A stretch of DNA of 64,000 bases from CAWATZ01 sp963784995 (GTDB lineage Bacteria; Planctomycetota; Planctomycetia; Gemmatales; Gemmataceae): assembly GCA_963784995.1 (NCBI GenBank), contig CAWATZ010000003.1, positions 496,001-560,000 of the forward strand, given 5' to 3'. The notes under the pieces are model-generated. The model had not been told where the DNA came from. It saw only the letters and a program-made list of their open reading frames with translations, and did not search any database. Each line of letters begins with the position of its first letter. Within the stretch, counting starts at the first letter, position 1. Shown piece by piece: positions 19,299 through 28,048 of the stretch. Position numbers and translations under genes: made by a program.

Positions 19299-19451
19299 GG
19301 TGTTCCTCCTGGGGTGTCCCTGGGCAGTGGTTCAGGTTGCTGGAGGATATGATGACACGAAAGCCCCCAGACCGCCAACCCCTCTCTCCTCTGACGAATG
19401 GCGAGATTGGGGAAGTTGTCGCTTCTGGTGCCGGGGATGCCGCGGGCGCGG

Positions 19452-19711
19452 ATCGCAACGCTGCAACGACCAGGAGCTGTCGGGCAGGCGGACCTCGCCC
19501 ACCTACCATCCCTGGCTCTGGTTCCTGTTCAACCCTGCCCAACGGCTGCAACGTCGTTGCGTCGTTGCAGCGTTGCAGCCAGCCCAGCCGCCCTGCGTTG
19601 CAGTGCATTGCGTGCAATGAACTGCAACGATGCAACGACCCGGAGCTATCGGGCAGGCGGACCTCGCCCGCCTACCATCCCTGCCTCTTGTGCCTGTTGT
19701 ACCCTGCCCAA
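19452..19711. repeat. 80-bp direct repeats with many TGCAAC/GTTGCA hexamers
   Basis: Segments 19462-19542 and 19631-19711 are about 80-85% identical (shared block GGGCAGGCGGACCTCGCCC then CTACCATCCCTG). Between and around them TGCAAC or its complement occurs about ten times, including a 10-bp inverted pair GGCTGCAACG / CGTTGCAGCC. No gene is visible in the 420 bp between the HlyD start and the end of the next gene. Confidence 0.7.
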
Positions 19712-19717
19712 TTGCAG

Positions 19718-20041
19718 CTACTTCTGGCTTGTTCCTTTCTTGCGCTTGGAGACGATGCCGAACAGGAGATCATAGGCGGGCTCCTCCCGTTTCGCGGTCA
19801 AGGCCTCGTGCAGCGCGACGTGGTAGCCCGTGGAGGCCTTCCGGGCGTGCCGGTATTCGTTTCTGGAATAGTTGGCCGCGTAGATCAGCACTTGTGCCAG
19901 GGCGGTCAGCTGCTTGCGGGAACCCTGGATGAGGTCGGCCCGGAGTTTCTCCACCTTTTCCAGCAGAGGAGCATCGGCCGGGAACGTGGCCTGGTGCCAT
20001 CCCACGCAGGTGTTGAGTGCAAACGGTTCTGGAGGTGGCAT
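19718..20041 (-). CDS. hypothetical helical protein
   Basis: A 107-residue protein, all-helical by appearance (EKVEKLRADLIQGSRKQLTA, LAQVLIYAANYSRNEYRHAR), ending with a basic tail. I do not recognise the family. A similar C-terminal stretch (EALNAKQESSAYDLLF) occurs as a fragment near 4337-4405, so at least two copies existed in this region. The start ATG at 20041 has no strong ribosome site; an internal start is possible. Confidence 0.5.
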   Translation of the reverse strand: MPPPEPFALNTCVGWHQATFPADAPLLEKVEKLRADLIQGSRKQLTALAQVLIYAANYSRNEYRHARKASTGYHVALHEALTAKREEPAYDLLFGIVSKRKKGTSQK

Positions 20042-20180
20042 GAACGCATCCTGTCGTCAGGCCGCCGGCAAGCGGCAATTCCTGGCTCTACGCAACCCAT
20101 TCCTCCAGCACCCTGTAGGACTTCGCCATTTCCCGCGCCAGGGCCTTTACCTCGAGGCTGCATAAACCCATCTGGAAGGC

Positions 20181-20456
20181 TTAGAGCTTCTTGGCCAGCG
20201 TGGCGTTGCCGTTGAACCCGGCCTGGGTCGTATAAAGCATCGCAAACCCCGACACGACCATGACTTCCTGGCCGACCTGGGAGGAGCCGCAGTGCTGCTC
20301 GAACCAGGATTGCTCATCGGTCAGCAGTTCGGCCAACTCGTAGACGTCTTTGGACTCTGCCCGTGCCCAGATTTCCTTCCAGTGCTCAACCGCGGCACGG
20401 TAGTAGTCGTTGACCTTCCGGTCCCCGTGAACCAGCAGCTCGACCGTGTGGTGCAT
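20181..20456 (-). CDS. hypothetical small protein
   Basis: The ATG at 20456 is chosen because GGGAGG lies 7 nt upstream; the frame is open for 16 more codons. The 91-residue product has charged helices (VNDYYRAAVEHWKEIWARAE, SKDVYELAELLTDEQSWFEQ) and a more hydrophobic C-terminus. No family recognised. It lies between the small protein above and the defence operon, on the same strand as both. Confidence 0.5.
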   Translation of the reverse strand: MHHTVELLVHGDRKVNDYYRAAVEHWKEIWARAESKDVYELAELLTDEQSWFEQHCGSSQVGQEVMVVSGFAMLYTTQAGFNGNATLAKKL

Positions 20457-20684
20457 GGCAGCCTCCCGCTCCACTCCTCGTGGCACAGAACCAGAGGAGG
20501 GCATGTCGGGTATTTTAGCGTGCCGATCCAGCCGGAGGAAAGGGGAAGGTGCGGCGGAGGGAAAACCGGTAAAAGAGGAAAAAGAAAAAGAGCAGAGGGC
20601 TACCGGTGGCGGGCAGGCAGCCGAGCCGGGCCGCGGTCCACCCCGGAATCCGCCGGGACCGCCGGACTCGCCGTGGCCGAACCG

Positions 20685-21311
20685 TCATTTCCCGCTGATC
20701 CGGTCGATGAAATCCACTTTTGCCAGAAGGTCTTCACACAGCTGGTCGAATGTGACGCAGTGGATCGGTTTCGCGTGGATCTGCACGAACTCCTTCCTCC
20801 AGTTCAGGCGGCGCGTCTCCCGGGCTTCCAGATCGTCATTCCTGCCGAGAATCAGGAGCCCGGTATACTGGATGACCCTGCCCTCAAAGGCATTCTCGAA
20901 GTCAGTCGTATGCCGGACGTCGTCGAGCAGGAAGAACCAATCGACAAGCTGGCTGAACCCATGCTCGAAGCGTCGCGACCACTCGGGCGTCTTTTTCTTC
21001 TGCTCGAAGATGCTGTTGGGGGCGGCATCCTCGAACTCGATAAAGGCATACTTCCGGCGGGCCGAGTCGCCGACTACCAGGTCACATTTGAAACTGCCGT
21101 TGAGGTCGAACTCGTGCTGGACGCGGTCATACGCGACGATCTCCGGCATGTACGAACCGACGAAGGCTGACAGGTGCAGACGCTTCTTGAAGAACGGCAA
21201 GATTTGATCGCGCTCCTTCAGAGTTTTCTTCCTTGCCAGCAACCGCTGAAGCTCGAGGATCTCCGTTTTGCATTGCTCGAAGCTGAAATCGAGCGGTTGA
21301 AGCTTGTTCAT
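20685..21311 (-). CDS. Shedu-like DUF4263 nuclease
   Basis: A 208-residue protein. The central part (residues about 65-160) fits the DUF4263/SduA PD-(D/E)XK nuclease: CDLVVGDSARRKYAFIEFED gives the Asp and ExE positions, and FEHGFSQLVDWFFLLDD the following helix with Gln. TGLLILGRNDDLEARETRRL and a late HCVTFDQL strand complete the fold. DUF4263 is the defining domain of the Shedu anti-phage system (family knowledge). This copy is short, near the minimal nuclease, without the large variable N-terminal domain of classical SduA. The start overlaps the stop of the upstream gene (ATGA), so it belongs to a coupled operon. Confidence 0.65.
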   Translation of the reverse strand: MNKLQPLDFSFEQCKTEILELQRLLARKKTLKERDQILPFFKKRLHLSAFVGSYMPEIVAYDRVQHEFDLNGSFKCDLVVGDSARRKYAFIEFEDAAPNSIFEQKKKTPEWSRRFEHGFSQLVDWFFLLDDVRHTTDFENAFEGRVIQYTGLLILGRNDDLEARETRRLNWRKEFVQIHAKPIHCVTFDQLCEDLLAKVDFIDRISGK

Positions 21312-21808
21312 CCTTGTGGGCCGCCTGCCTTTTCCGAGTGCTTGTATTGTTTCAAGCTTTCCTCGCTGACGATGTCCTGGACAACAACTGTGCCGTCGTC
21401 CACACGAGAGATGACTGCCCGGAATCTCGGCGTCACCTTCACCAGGTAGACCTTCTTCTCCGGGTCCACAACCTGGAGCCGCTCCTGGCTGTTCTGTGAC
21501 ACAACTTCAAACAGGCCCCTGAAGATGAGGGACCGCTCTCCTTCGGGCAGCGAGTCGAGCGCGATCTCTGCCCGTCTCTCATACTGGAGCAGCCCACGCT
21601 CCAGAAACGGGTACAGGTATTTCCCCGGGCAACGCCCCACTTCTTCTTCTCCGACGAACGCCGCCACCCAGTATTCCGACGGCGGCCGCCTTTTCGCCTC
21701 GTGGCGGACGGCATCGAAGAGGCTCATCGGCAAGTAGTACGTGCGCGTGTGGCCCGGGTCCAGCGGCCCGGTCACCGGCTCCAGAGGCTCATACGTGTAG
21801 AACTTCAT
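21308..21808 (-). CDS. uncharacterised partner of Shedu-like nuclease
   Basis: A 166-residue protein starting at ATG 21808 (MKFYTYEPLEPVTG); the frame is open further but lacks another good start. Features: YYLPMSLFDAVRHEAKRRPP, then PGKYLYPFLERGLLQYERRA, and a C-terminal beta-rich section (KVYLVKVTPRFRAVISRVDD, TVVVQDIVSEESLKQY). The last part faintly resembles the RelE/ParE fold, but no catalytic pattern can be claimed. It overlaps the nuclease gene by 4 bp and the preceding gene by about 20 bp. The tight coupling suggests a complex with, or control of, the nuclease. Confidence 0.6.
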   Translation of the reverse strand: MKFYTYEPLEPVTGPLDPGHTRTYYLPMSLFDAVRHEAKRRPPSEYWVAAFVGEEEVGRCPGKYLYPFLERGLLQYERRAEIALDSLPEGERSLIFRGLFEVVSQNSQERLQVVDPEKKVYLVKVTPRFRAVISRVDDGTVVVQDIVSEESLKQYKHSEKAGGPQG

Positions 21809-22119
21809 TCCCCTGGATCGCTGTCCATCGGGAGGAAGTCGCTTTCTCCGCCTCAAACACGACGGCGATGCGGCTGACCTCAAGGGACGACATTCCGCCG
21901 TTGCTTACGATCGCCGTGGCGACGAACCCTGTACGGTTGTCCGCCCTGCGCAGCGACCTGGATCGTGACGCGCGGGCCGCCGAGTTCGACGCGCTCCTCG
22001 TGCGGATCGCCGACCAGCATCAGCCGGTCGCCTTCGGCCGCGAGCTTCTGTTTCACCAGGATCAGTTGCGGCGAGTCGGGGCTCGGCCGCAGGTCCACGA
22101 CGACTTCGATCTCTTTCAC
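21789..22119 (-). CDS. first gene of Shedu-like operon, small unknown protein (frameshifted)
   Basis: GTG 22119 follows AGGAGGGCAGAACC. The N-terminus reads MKEIEVVVDLRPSPDSPQLI and KQKLAAEGDRLMLVGDPHEE, then GGPRVTIQV. A one-base shift near 21965 gives a convincing continuation: NRTGFVATAIVSNGGMSSLE, VSRIAVVFEAEKATSSRWTA, ending at TGA 21789 inside the next gene. The unshifted frame ends at 21880 with a low-complexity basic tail. About 110 residues, beta-rich. No family recognised. Confidence 0.5.
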
Positions 22120-22252
22120 GGTTCTGCCCTCCTCTTCGTCGAAGTGATTATTGTACCCCCGAATGACTGCGCTCCGCTACTCGTCCCCGGCGACTCTCTC
22201 TTGGGGGCGGCGAAGAGCCATCCCGCCCTTTCTTGTTAGGGGATGGAAGGAG

Positions 22253-22317
22253 GAATAGGTTCCAGGAGTCGATATTACGATGATCGTTTTCGTAATATCA
22301 ACTCCTGGAACCTTTTC
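22253..22317. promoter_or_regulatory. long inverted repeat between divergent defence operons
   Basis: Arms 22258-22280 and 22290-22312 (23 bp, one mismatch) around a 9-nt spacer; weaker pairing extends to 28 bp per arm. The arm contains GGTTCCAGGAGT and GATATTACGA. It lies in the 288-bp gap between the leftward Shedu-like operon and the rightward AIPR gene, where an operator or shared regulatory hairpin would be expected. No T-run makes it a classical terminator. Confidence 0.6.
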
Positions 22318-22406
22318 TTTTCGGACAGGCACGCTGCCTTTGACCCGTGCCGATGAGGCAAGGGGCTCATCTATCCGAAAAAGAATCCGCAGCCTCTCCT
22401 TGACGC

Positions 22407-23811
22407 ATGAACAGCGACTCTCTACAAATAATGGTGGACGGCGAAACCATCCAACCCGTGCGGGTTTGGGTTATCGCCGCACACAAGACGAGCGGCAGGC
22501 ACTCCACCTTTCGCTCGCGGAAACAAGGTACAGTTCAATGTCTACCACCTCCGTGCGTGGTCGTCATGCCGTTGACGGCCGATCTATCACACTCCAAATC
22601 CCCACTGAAGAATACCGAAGCCGGCCAATTCCCGGCCTTGGGAAGGGGGCAAAACTGGGGGAGTGCTTCGTCCGAGTAGTCGATCTCCCCAGCGAACTCG
22701 GACAGTTCATGGAAGTCAACCCGCGCAGCCCGAAGCCGAACCGGAGCGGTCATCTTGGGGGCCCCGTGGTTGAGGGCATCCGCGAGACACTCCTCGAAAA
22801 TCCTTCCCTGATGGCGATCAAGAGCATCGGGATCTTCGTGCTGGCTGAGGAAGCCTCCTTCAACCGGGTCCAGGGCGGCATGGGCGAACTGGTCCTGACA
22901 CTGAGCGATCCCGATCGCCACGGTATCGTGAACGGCGGTCACACCTTCTTGACCATCCGCGAAGCGATCGATGCCGCCGACGGAGACGAACTGGAGCAGC
23001 TTCAGCGGGCGTTCGTACCGCTGCACATTTACCAAGGCATCGAGCCAGAGCAGATTCCGGAGATGGCCGACGGCCTGAATCGCTCGAAGCAAGTAGACGA
23101 TCCCTCGCGCTCGATAACCTGCGCGGGCTGTTCAATGACATCGAGAAGACCATGCGCGACCATCCCGGCGAGGAAGCGATCAGTTACCACCAAGGGGATG
23201 AGGGGTCCATCTACATCACGGAGGTGCTGGCTGCTCTGGAACTGTTCAACTGTCAACGATTCACCGACTCCGACCATCCCAGCCGCCTCTTCAGCAGCAA
23301 TAAGCTGCCAGTGAAATACTTTGAGGAGGATGCCAAAGCGGACCCCTCGCCTTTGAAACTGCTGGTGCCTCGCCTTCCGGAAATCCTGCGGCTGGCCGAT
23401 TGCATCCGCGAATTGACCCCCGCAGCCGCCAAGCGTAATAATTTCGAGTTCGGGCGAGCGAAGGTTGGAGGCCGGAAGAAGGTCCGTGCTGGCAACGCCG
23501 CCAACCGCAACATCCCGCTGCCCTTCCTGGGCCGCACGATGGACTACCGTGTGCCGAAGGGCTGGGTGCTGCCCATGCTCAGTGCGTTCCGTGCGAACGT
23601 GCAGTGGGATCTCGAACGCGGCCGATTCGCCTGGAAGCTCCCCCCCGAAGAACTCCTGGAGGGCGTGATTGACGACATGGTCCGGGTCTGTGTCCGCGTC
23701 CACAGTGATAACAAGTCCCGGCCGGAGTTCGTTGGCAAGACGGAATCGGCATACGCCCAGTGCTACGACAAGGTGCGGATCTTCCTCGCACTGCGAGGCA
23801 AGTTAAACTGA
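22407..23811 (+). CDS. AIPR-family (abortive infection phage resistance) protein (frameshifted)
   Basis: The likely start is ATG 22407 (MNSDSLQIMVDGETIQPVRV). The coding signal then moves between frames near 22520 (KVQFNVYHLRA), near 22560 (SITLQIPTEEYRSRPIPGLG) and near 23105, and runs to TGA 23811. Key motifs: ECFVRVVDLP, FMEVNPRSPKPNRSG, AIKSIGIFVLAEEASF, HGIVNGGHTFLTIREAID (the conserved VNGGHT/QT core), GLNRSKQVDDPS and AISYHQGDEGSIYITEVLAA. This motif order is that of the AIPR family (PF10592). About 465 residues. It precedes the dnd genes and could be an effector or a DndB-like regulator; DndB also has a DGQHR-type core, so the alternatives are close. Confidence 0.65.
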
Positions 23812-23945
23812 CCGTTTCTGCCAGCTGGGAGGGCCAGCTTCACCCTCCCAGTGGGGAGTGCTGGCGGGAGTAGCCAAGAATCCCAGGAGAAGGGAGTGAA
23901 CGCTTGCGATGACGGCGGCTCGGAGCCGGTACGGCCCAAGACGCA

Positions 23946-24317
23946 TCAGGTCCGAGCCCCCGGCGACAGTCGCAGCTGACCGCCACAACCGGGAACCGGC
24001 GCATAATCAAGGAATTCATCCCTCTGCCAACGCTGAAGGGGTCGCCAGTTGGTGGCCACGCCTGCGCAAGCTTGGCTCAAGGGCCGCATGGTCTCGGGCA
24101 CGTCAGCATCGTCTTCAAACAGGCACCACGCCAGGACGTGCAGATCGACACCGAAGATGGTTCGGAATCGATCAATCAGGGCGGAAGAAGGAGTAGCCTT
24201 GCCTCTCTCAATGTTGCAGAGGTGAACAAAGGAAACGCCCAGTGCCATAGCAGCCTCCCGCTGGGTCATCTGGCGCTGTTCTCGGATAAACCGCGCCGTC
24301 CGCGCGAGTGGTGTCAT
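23946..24317 (-). CDS. XRE-family helix-turn-helix regulator
   Basis: 123 residues. The HTH_3 domain occupies residues 5-60 (FIREQRQMTQREAAMALGVS, FVHLCNIERGKATPSSALID). The C-terminal half has CLFEDDADVPETMRP and is poorly conserved. It is divergent from dndC and convergent with the AIPR gene. A palindrome at 24370-24388 in the shared intergenic space could be its operator. Many Dnd and other modification-based defence loci carry such a regulator. Confidence 0.8.
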   Translation of the reverse strand: MTPLARTARFIREQRQMTQREAAMALGVSFVHLCNIERGKATPSSALIDRFRTIFGVDLHVLAWCLFEDDADVPETMRPLSQACAGVATNWRPLQRWQRDEFLDYAPVPGCGGQLRLSPGART

Positions 24318-24369
24318 TGGCGGCTCTCCAAAAATGGGTCGCGGGGGACAACGAACTGTACACTTTCAT

Positions 24370-24388
24370 GTTAAAGTGGTATTTTAAC
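24370..24388. promoter_or_regulatory. GTTAAA-N7-TTTAAC candidate operator
   Basis: GTTAAAGTGGTATTTTAAC is a near-palindrome in an A+T-rich patch about 55 bp upstream of the XRE gene and 190 bp upstream of the dndC start. Size and symmetry suit an XRE dimer. Confidence 0.4.
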
Positions 24389-24578
24389 TTCGGCAAGCTC
24401 CCCGTACCATCCGGATCGCGGCGGTCCCCGCTAGGACTGCGAGTAAAGCCGGGCAAGAAAGGAGGTCGCCGGGGTGCGGTGTGGCCGCGGTTGCAGGTTG
24501 AGTCTGGGGAGGGCCATGGGCCTTGCTGGTGTAATCGGCAATGGCGTTATTCCCGCTCCTGACTTTAGCAGGCACAGC

Positions 24579-25962
24579 ATGGCCGATCAAGAACCGTCGA
24601 TCGCCGATGGGACCCTCCAACGGCTTCGCGCGGCCCGACCGATATTCGGGACGAGTATCTCTCCCCGAGCAAAGACCCGTCGATCATTGGGTATTCCGGC
24701 GGTAAGGACAGCACACTCCTTGTCCAGCTTGTGTTCGAGATGCTCTTGGACCTCGCCCCCAGCGACCGCAGGCCGTCCACATCCTCTGCAATGACACCCT
24801 CGTCGAATCGCCGATCTTGATGGCCTATATCGACAAGATGCTTGCACGGTTGCAGAGCGCCGCCGACAGCCTGCACCTCCCCGTTGTCGTGGAGAAGACC
24901 ACTCCGGATCCAGACCAGACATTCTGGGTAAACTTGATCGGCCGCGGTATCCAGCCCCTACCCGGATGTTTCGCTGGTGTACGGACCGCATGAAAATTGC
25001 CCCGACCTCGAACTACATCCGCACCAAGATCTCCGAGAGCGGCAAAGTGGTGCTGCTCCTCGGTGTCAGGCGGGCGGAATCGGCCAACCGTGCGGTAACG
25101 ATCAATCGCCATCGGAACATCGCCGGTTCAGGCTCAACCCGCACGACGACATGAAGGGGTGTATGGTCTTCCGACCCCTGATCGATATGTCTACCGATGA
25201 CGTGTGGATTCTCCTGCTCCAGAGAACACCGCCGTGGGGCGGGGTCCACCGGGACTTGGTTACGCTCTACCGCAACGCACAAGGGGGGGAGTGCCCGCTA
25301 GTCATCGACAAGTCCCAGGCGCCGTCGTGCGGCACGACATCTTCACGCTTCGGTTGCTGGACATGCACGGTGGTGGAAAAGGATCGGTCGATGGAGGGGT
25401 TCATTGACGCAGGCCATGAACACCTGGAACCGCTCATGGAATTCCGTGACTGGCTTGCCAAATTCAGGAACGAGCGGTCCAACCGAATGGTTGAGCGGCG
25501 GGATGGACGAATCGCCTTGATGGGCGATGGCGTCACAACCGTGGCGGGGCCATTCACGCTTGAAGCACGCCAGGAAATCCTGACCTGTCTACTCGCGGTG
25601 GAGAAAGAGGTTGGGATGCCTCCTATTAATGAAGATGAAATTGCCCGCATCCGAAGAGATATGCGGGCCGACGACGCGGTGGCAAGAGGCGAAACGGCAC
25701 CTCAAGCAGCGTGGCGGCAACTTCGGGGGGAGGGAATTGACGTGAACGGAATACCGTTGTTCGAGCAAGGGGAACTGCGCGGGAGGCCCTTAAGAAGAGG
25801 TGCCGTGAGGCAAAAATTTCGATTAAACTGCTGGAAGATCTCGTGGAGGTCGAGATCGAGCAGACCGGGAAGCAAAAGCGGAGACGGGCACTGTGGGATC
25901 GGTTTGATCAGTTGCTGGATTCCCCTTCCGGTGGTGAGATTGCAAATGGAGAGGGAGAGTAA
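24579..25962 (+). pseudogene. dndC: DndC-like PAPS-reductase-type protein, multiply frameshifted
   Basis: The pieces, read across frames, are: MADQEPSIADGTLQRLR (24579), EYLSPSKDPSIIGYSGGKDS with the PP-loop SGGKDST, ILCNDTLVESPILMAYIDKM, RMFRWCTDRMKIAPTSNYIR, LLLGVRRAESANRA, FRPLIDMSTDDVWILLLQ, then the cysteine cluster SCGTTSSRFGCWTCTVVEKD typical of the DndC iron-sulfur site, and finally KLLEDLVEVEIEQTGKQKRR up to TAA 25962. Frame changes fall near 24630, 24772, 24946, 25125 and 25775. All family motifs survive, so loss is recent or due to sequencing error. In Dnd systems DndC activates and transfers sulfur during DNA phosphorothioation (family knowledge). It ends 2 bp before dndD. Confidence 0.82.
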
Positions 25963-25964
25963 TC

Positions 25965-28043
25965 ATGTTTCTCCGCTCGATTCAATTCCGTGACTGGAAA
26001 GCGTACGCGAACGGCACGTTTGACTTCCCAATCCCTACAAAGAATAAGAATGTCGTCCTGATCGGGGCGAAGAACGGCTACGGTAAGACGAGCCTCCTCG
26101 AAGGCATCATCCTCGTCTCTACGGCCGCGAGGGCATACACGATCGCCCGTGCCCTCCCGTCACACGCGGACATGGACAAGACGTACGATGATTTCATGGA
26201 ACGGGCCCTCCATGCGCAAGCCCTGCAACAGGGACGTTCTACGATCACGATTCAGATCGTGCTGCAAGATGCCATCGAGCGTCTCAAGATCGTCCGCAGG
26301 TGGCATTTCAATGGACAAGGCAAGCACCGCCGTCCGGATGAAGAAGTGCAACTCTACGCGGGCAAGGAGGGGGAGGAAGAGCCGATCAAGGTTCCAGGGC
26401 TGCGGCCTTCTCGAGAAGAAAAGGACGAATACTACCATAGCCTGATTGCCCGGAAATTCATTCCGTTTCACCTAACCGAGTTCTTCCTATTCGACGGGGA
26501 GCGTGTCCAGCAGTTGGCGAAGCAGCAGAAGGCGGACACAGTGAAGATGGGCATCGAGGGGATCGTGGGAGTGCAAGTACTCCGTACGCTGCAACAGAAT
26601 TTAAGGGACTACGCCCAGAACCGCCGCAGCGGGGTCGAGAACATCGAAGACGAGACGCTCATCCGGGTCAATCAACAGATTGAGGAGATCGAAACGCGCC
26701 TTGAGCCGTGCCGACACCAACTCAAAGAACTCGAAGACGCCATGTCGCCCATTGGGCAGCGGATCGAGGAATTAACGCGCACGCTGCGGACGATGACTGG
26801 CGGCAACTCGGCCAACGTCAAGGAATTGATGGAAGACCAGTTTCGCTTTCGCCGCCAGCGGGATAAAGTCGAGGAACGGCTGAATCTGATGCTCCGGACA
26901 GACCTTGCGCTCGCCTTGGCGGGCAAAGGGTTGCGAGAAAAGGTGAGCAAAGCGATCCGGGCGGAGATCAAGCGGTCGGAATGGCTCGCTAGCAAAAACC
27001 ACACCCGCGCGAAGCTCGATCGCATCCTTGCCGGGTTGGAGGCCGAGGAACCGGTCATTAAACCTGAACTGACCGAACATCAACTTCTCGTCCTGCGGCA
27101 GCGCATCAGCAACGTGTGGGAAACTCTCTGGCATCCGCCGCCGGCAGATTGTGCGACCGAGGAGCGGCACATCTACCTCACCGAAGCCGAACGCCGGAAG
27201 GTTATCGAGCGGCTCGACAAAATCGAGCAACTCGGCGTAGCCGAGTTGGAGAAACTTTTGGCTGATCACGAAGAGGCGACAGTCGCCATCAACCGTCTGG
27301 GCCAGCAGATCGCTGCGCTGAGCGGTGTCGAGGATCGGATCAAGGAGGTGACCGACGAACTCCAGCGATTAAATCAGCACATGGGGGAACTGCGTGAACA
27401 GTCGGGGGCATTGACCCGCCAAGAGCAGGCAGACACGGCGGAATTGAACCGGCTGCGAGCGGACGCAGGACGCATGGCTGCTCGGCATGAGAGCGCACAG
27501 CCGAACTTGGCACGCGCAGCGAAGGCCGACAAGATCGCCGATCTTATATCGGATGCCATCGAGGATCTCTACCCCCGGTACGTCATAAAGCTGGGGCAGG
27601 AGATGACAACAGTGTACAAGCAACTGGCGCACAAGACCCTTGTGAAAAAAATCGAGATCGCCACTGACTGCACTGTCAAGCTCCTGGGCGACAAGGGCCA
27701 TAACATTCGGATGATGGATTCTTCGGCGGGAGAGGATCAAATCTTTGCCCTCTCGCTGATCGCGGCCATCGCTAAAGTATCGGGAACGAAGGTCCCCATC
27801 GTCATGGACACGCCGCTGGCCCGGTTGGACACCGACCACCGAAGCAATGTGCTGCGGTATTTCGCCGCCCAGGCTGGGGAGCAAGTGGTCTTCCTGTCTC
27901 AGCCAGATGAGGTAAATGGCGAATACCTCAAAGTGATTCGGAACCGGGTCTGCAAAGCATACCATATTGAGTTCGAGGAACTCGGGAATGGTGTGGGCAA
28001 GGCCCACATCCGCAAGGGGTACTTCCAGAGCGAGGAGTTTTAG
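25965..28043 (+). CDS. dndD: DndD-like SMC/RecN-type ATPase
   Basis: An intact 692-residue protein with GGAGAGGGAGAG just upstream. Walker A at residues 34-42 (GAKNGYGKT); FFLFDGERVQQLAKQQ (residues about 165-180) is the conserved DndD/SMC stretch. Residues about 215-545 are heptad-rich coiled coil. The ABC signature SSAGEDQ is near 586 and Walker B is PIVMDTPLARLD at about 611. DndD couples ATP hydrolysis to phosphorothioation of DNA within the DndCDE complex (family knowledge). It is followed 5 bp later by the dndE-like gene. Confidence 0.9.
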   Translation: MFLRSIQFRDWKAYANGTFDFPIPTKNKNVVLIGAKNGYGKTSLLEGIILVSTAARAYTIARALPSHADMDKTYDDFMERALHAQALQQGRSTITIQIVLQDAIERLKIVRRWHFNGQGKHRRPDEEVQLYAGKEGEEEPIKVPGLRPSREEKDEYYHSLIARKFIPFHLTEFFLFDGERVQQLAKQQKADTVKMGIEGIVGVQVLRTLQQNLRDYAQNRRSGVENIEDETLIRVNQQIEEIETRLEPCRHQLKELEDAMSPIGQRIEELTRTLRTMTGGNSANVKELMEDQFRFRRQRDKVEERLNLMLRTDLALALAGKGLREKVSKAIRAEIKRSEWLASKNHTRAKLDRILAGLEAEEPVIKPELTEHQLLVLRQRISNVWETLWHPPPADCATEERHIYLTEAERRKVIERLDKIEQLGVAELEKLLADHEEATVAINRLGQQIAALSGVEDRIKEVTDELQRLNQHMGELREQSGALTRQEQADTAELNRLRADAGRMAARHESAQPNLARAAKADKIADLISDAIEDLYPRYVIKLGQEMTTVYKQLAHKTLVKKIEIATDCTVKLLGDKGHNIRMMDSSAGEDQIFALSLIAAIAKVSGTKVPIVMDTPLARLDTDHRSNVLRYFAAQAGEQVVFLSQPDEVNGEYLKVIRNRVCKAYHIEFEELGNGVGKAHIRKGYFQSEEF

Positions 28044-28048
28044 TCACG

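Noticed and set aside
19452..19711. CRISPR array
   Set aside because: Only two long imperfect repeats with no uniform spacers, and no cas genes in the window.
17969..20215. 748-codon rightward open frame
   Set aside because: Opposite strand of the HlyD gene and repeat region; sequence is a low-complexity shadow.
22407..23811. true DndB instead of AIPR
   Set aside because: The core is VNGGHT, with other AIPR-like blocks, not the DGQHR of DndB; kept as AIPR with the alternative noted.
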